Shown here piece after piece: positions 62,970 through 64,000 of a stretch of DNA of 64,000 nucleotides. Made by a program: the position numbers and the translations under genes. Origin of the DNA: Methyloterricola oryzae (GTDB lineage: Bacteria > Pseudomonadota > Gammaproteobacteria > Methylococcales > Methylococcaceae); assembly GCF_000934725.1 (NCBI RefSeq), contig NZ_JYNS01000002.1:248001-312000 (forward strand). The letters are read 5' to 3'. A model generated the notes under the pieces. That model made no database searches and was not told the DNA's origin. It saw only the letters and a program-made list of their open reading frames with translations. The first letter of the stretch is position 1, and each line of letters starts with the position of its first letter.

Positions 62970-63373
62970 GGCTTCACCTGTTGAAGGCTTAGCAGATAGG
63001 TTAGAACATCGCCTTTTTCGCGGGGCGTGCAAGCCCGCTTGAGCACATCATTGCAATTGCGCCTGAACCATTTTTCGGTCTTGCGGGCATCCGTGAAGCG
63101 CTCGGGGTTGGCCGATGGCGCCAGGGGGGCTATCGCCTTGCTGGTCACCGCATGCCTGCCAGGACCCATCGGATTTTTGGTGTGGCAGGTGGCGCAGCTC
63201 CAGTCCCCGTGGGGCTCCTGGAAGAAGCGCTCTCCGGTCTGAGCGTCGAAGCCGACGAATCCCGTAGCGCTCGCCTTGGATTCGTTTGCGTATCTGTCCA
63301 GGATGTCGTCCGGCTGCTGTGCCGCTGAGCCGTTACCGGCCATCAGAAGTAGGATTATTATCCCGGCCCTCAA
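62966..63373 (-). CDS. SHP-like monoheme cytochrome c (DUF1924)
   Basis: A 135-residue exported protein with one haem motif ('DWSCATCH') and the block 'KTEKWFRRNCNDVLKRACTP', typical of DUF1924/sphaeroides haem protein. That family binds O2 or NO and uses an Asn as sixth haem ligand, for which the Asn in 'NCND' is a candidate. The frame stays open upstream to 63523, but that stretch is the hairpin repeat seen elsewhere, so I choose TTG at 63373. It yields a proper signal peptide ('RAGIIILLLMAGNGSA'). The start is uncertain; the gene itself is not. Confidence 0.8.
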   Translation of the reverse strand: MRAGIIILLLMAGNGSAAQQPDDILDRYANESKASATGFVGFDAQTGERFFQEPHGDWSCATCHTKNPMGPGRHAVTSKAIAPLAPSANPERFTDARKTEKWFRRNCNDVLKRACTPREKGDVLTYLLSLQQVKP

Positions 63374-63500
63374 ATTGGCCGGGTTAATGCGGGGCAGGGA
63401 TGCCCCGGCGCGGCCAGAGGCCGCGTCAGCCAAGGTCGGCCGTGTTACGACCTTGGCGTCGGCCCGAAATACCAGGAGGGTATTTTGGGGCCTCATCAAT
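63362..63500 (-). repeat. Multi-hairpin dispersed repeat, copy B
   Basis: Reverse-strand homologue of 43980-44118 with all five hairpins retained. H1 has AAATACC/GGTATTT with loop CTCCT, H2 CCAAGGTCG/CGACCTTGG, H3 CGGCC-TCT-GGCCG, H4 GGGGCA/TGCCCC and H5 CCCGGCC/GGCCGGG. Differences from copy A often fall in loops or are paired. H5 overlaps the proposed TTG start of the SHP-like gene, so the element forms that operon's leader. Confidence 0.8.
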
Positions 63501-63650
63501 AAAGGATAGGCTACTCGATTCATGGAACTCTCCGTCGCTTGCGGGGAGTGCAGAATCGCAGGGTTTGCTTAAGGCAACATTACGGCGGATAGAGAACGAA
63601 GGCCCACCACGGTTTGGCCTTGATGCCGTGTTTTTAAGCGGCCCTTCCGG

Positions 63651-64000
63651 TCACAGGACGGAAACCTCGAATTGCTCGAGTATCCGCACCAGTCGGATGA
63701 GGGGCAGGCCGACCAGGGCATTGGGGTCTTCCGTCTCCAGGCGCTGAAATAGTGCAATGCCCAGGCCTTCCGACTTGAAGCTGCCGGCGCAGTCGTAGGG
63801 CTGCTCGCGTTCCACATAGCGGCGGATTAGAGCATCATCGAGACGGCGGAAATAGACTCGGGTGCGGTCGAGATCGTGTCGAGACTGACCGCTTGCGGTA
63901 TCCAGCACACAGATACTGGTCAGAAACTCCGCGCATTGGCCCGAAGCACGCCTCAGTTGCTCGAATGCAGCATCGGCGCCTCCCGGTTTGCACAGCTGTC
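63651..64000 (-). CDS. Maf-family nucleotide pyrophosphatase, partial (5' end outside window)
   Basis: The frame runs off the window end, so only the C-terminal ~115 residues are visible. 'RVYFRRLDDALIRRYVEREQ' and 'YDCAGSFKSEGLGIALFQRL' followed by 'ALVGLPLIRLV' are the Maf/YceF signature. These enzymes hydrolyse non-canonical or normal nucleoside triphosphates. Its stop lies 128 bases from the outer edge of the upstream open frame of the SHP operon. Confidence 0.9.
   Translation of the reverse strand, partial: QLCKPGGADAAFEQLRRASGQCAEFLTSICVLDTASGQSRHDLDRTRVYFRRLDDALIRRYVEREQPYDCAGSFKSEGLGIALFQRLETEDPNALVGLPLIRLVRILEQFEVSVL

Overview
The window reads as high-GC gammaproteobacterial chromosome. 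Several neighbourhoods have the classical gammaproteobacterial order: nnr-tsaE-ami-mutL-miaA, tamA-tamB, apaG-apaH, and mltD / methyltransferase / rnhA / dnaQ. Nearly all bases are coding, with many 4-base ATGA or GTGA stop/start overlaps. I see no transposase, integrase, CRISPR array, rRNA or phage structural module. A VPLPA-type exosortase sorting tail and an oxygen-binding-type cytochrome operon would suit an environmental, possibly methanotroph-like (Methylococcales) organism, but no methane or methanol gene is present, so that assignment is inference only.

Layout. 0-2 kb: a haem-oxygenase-like diiron/iron redox protein overlapping an unusual methyltransferase, probably the end of an operon that starts outside the window. 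2-6 kb (minus): wrbA, a DUF2069 membrane protein, hda, a ketopantoate-reductase-family gene, and an MFS transporter divergent from gltA (citrate synthase). 7.5-10.7 kb: exported unknowns, a zinc-ribbon MscL and a cation-diffusion-facilitator exporter. 10.8-18.3 kb: queG divergent from the nnr-tsaE-amiC-mutL-miaA run, which is not followed by hfq. 19-28 kb: a small Cys/DRR membrane protein, tamA-tamB, argE and a lipase-maturation-factor-like membrane protein. 28-31.8 kb: orphan pgaB, a DUF1269 glycine-zipper protein and a GH19-like muralytic/chitinase-like protein. 32-35.4 kb: a stress module, cbpA-cbpM-htpX facing two tandem hsp20 genes that have a near-consensus sigma-32 promoter. 35.4-38.8 kb: apaG-apaH, an ankyrin protein and mpl.

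38.8-43.8 kb holds a 1363-residue envelope protein built as an internal duplication, with an internal signal-peptide-like segment, facing an SDR gene that starts with TTG. 44-48.8 kb holds a small secreted protein, a zinc-ribbon methyltransferase, a VPLPA-CTERM protein, a low-molecular-weight tyrosine phosphatase and a PaaK/CapK-like adenylate-forming enzyme. 48.8-52.7 kb holds mltD, rnhA, dnaQ and tRNA-Thr(UGU). 53-59.7 kb is a looser region: a DapA/NanA-family aldolase, flavodoxin, acyltransferase and small unknowns, including a possible Sm-like protein and a HARP/HTH-like protein. 59.8-63.5 kb (minus) is a five-gene cytochrome operon: SHP-like cytochrome c, diheme cytochrome c, cytochrome b561, response regulator and histidine kinase. 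The window ends inside a maf-family gene.

The most unusual feature is a dispersed repeat of about 138 bases, present twice (43980-44118 plus; 63362-63500 minus). It folds into five consecutive hairpins with compensatory changes between copies. Each copy lies directly upstream of, and in the same orientation as, an exported-protein gene. I do not recognise it as a named element.
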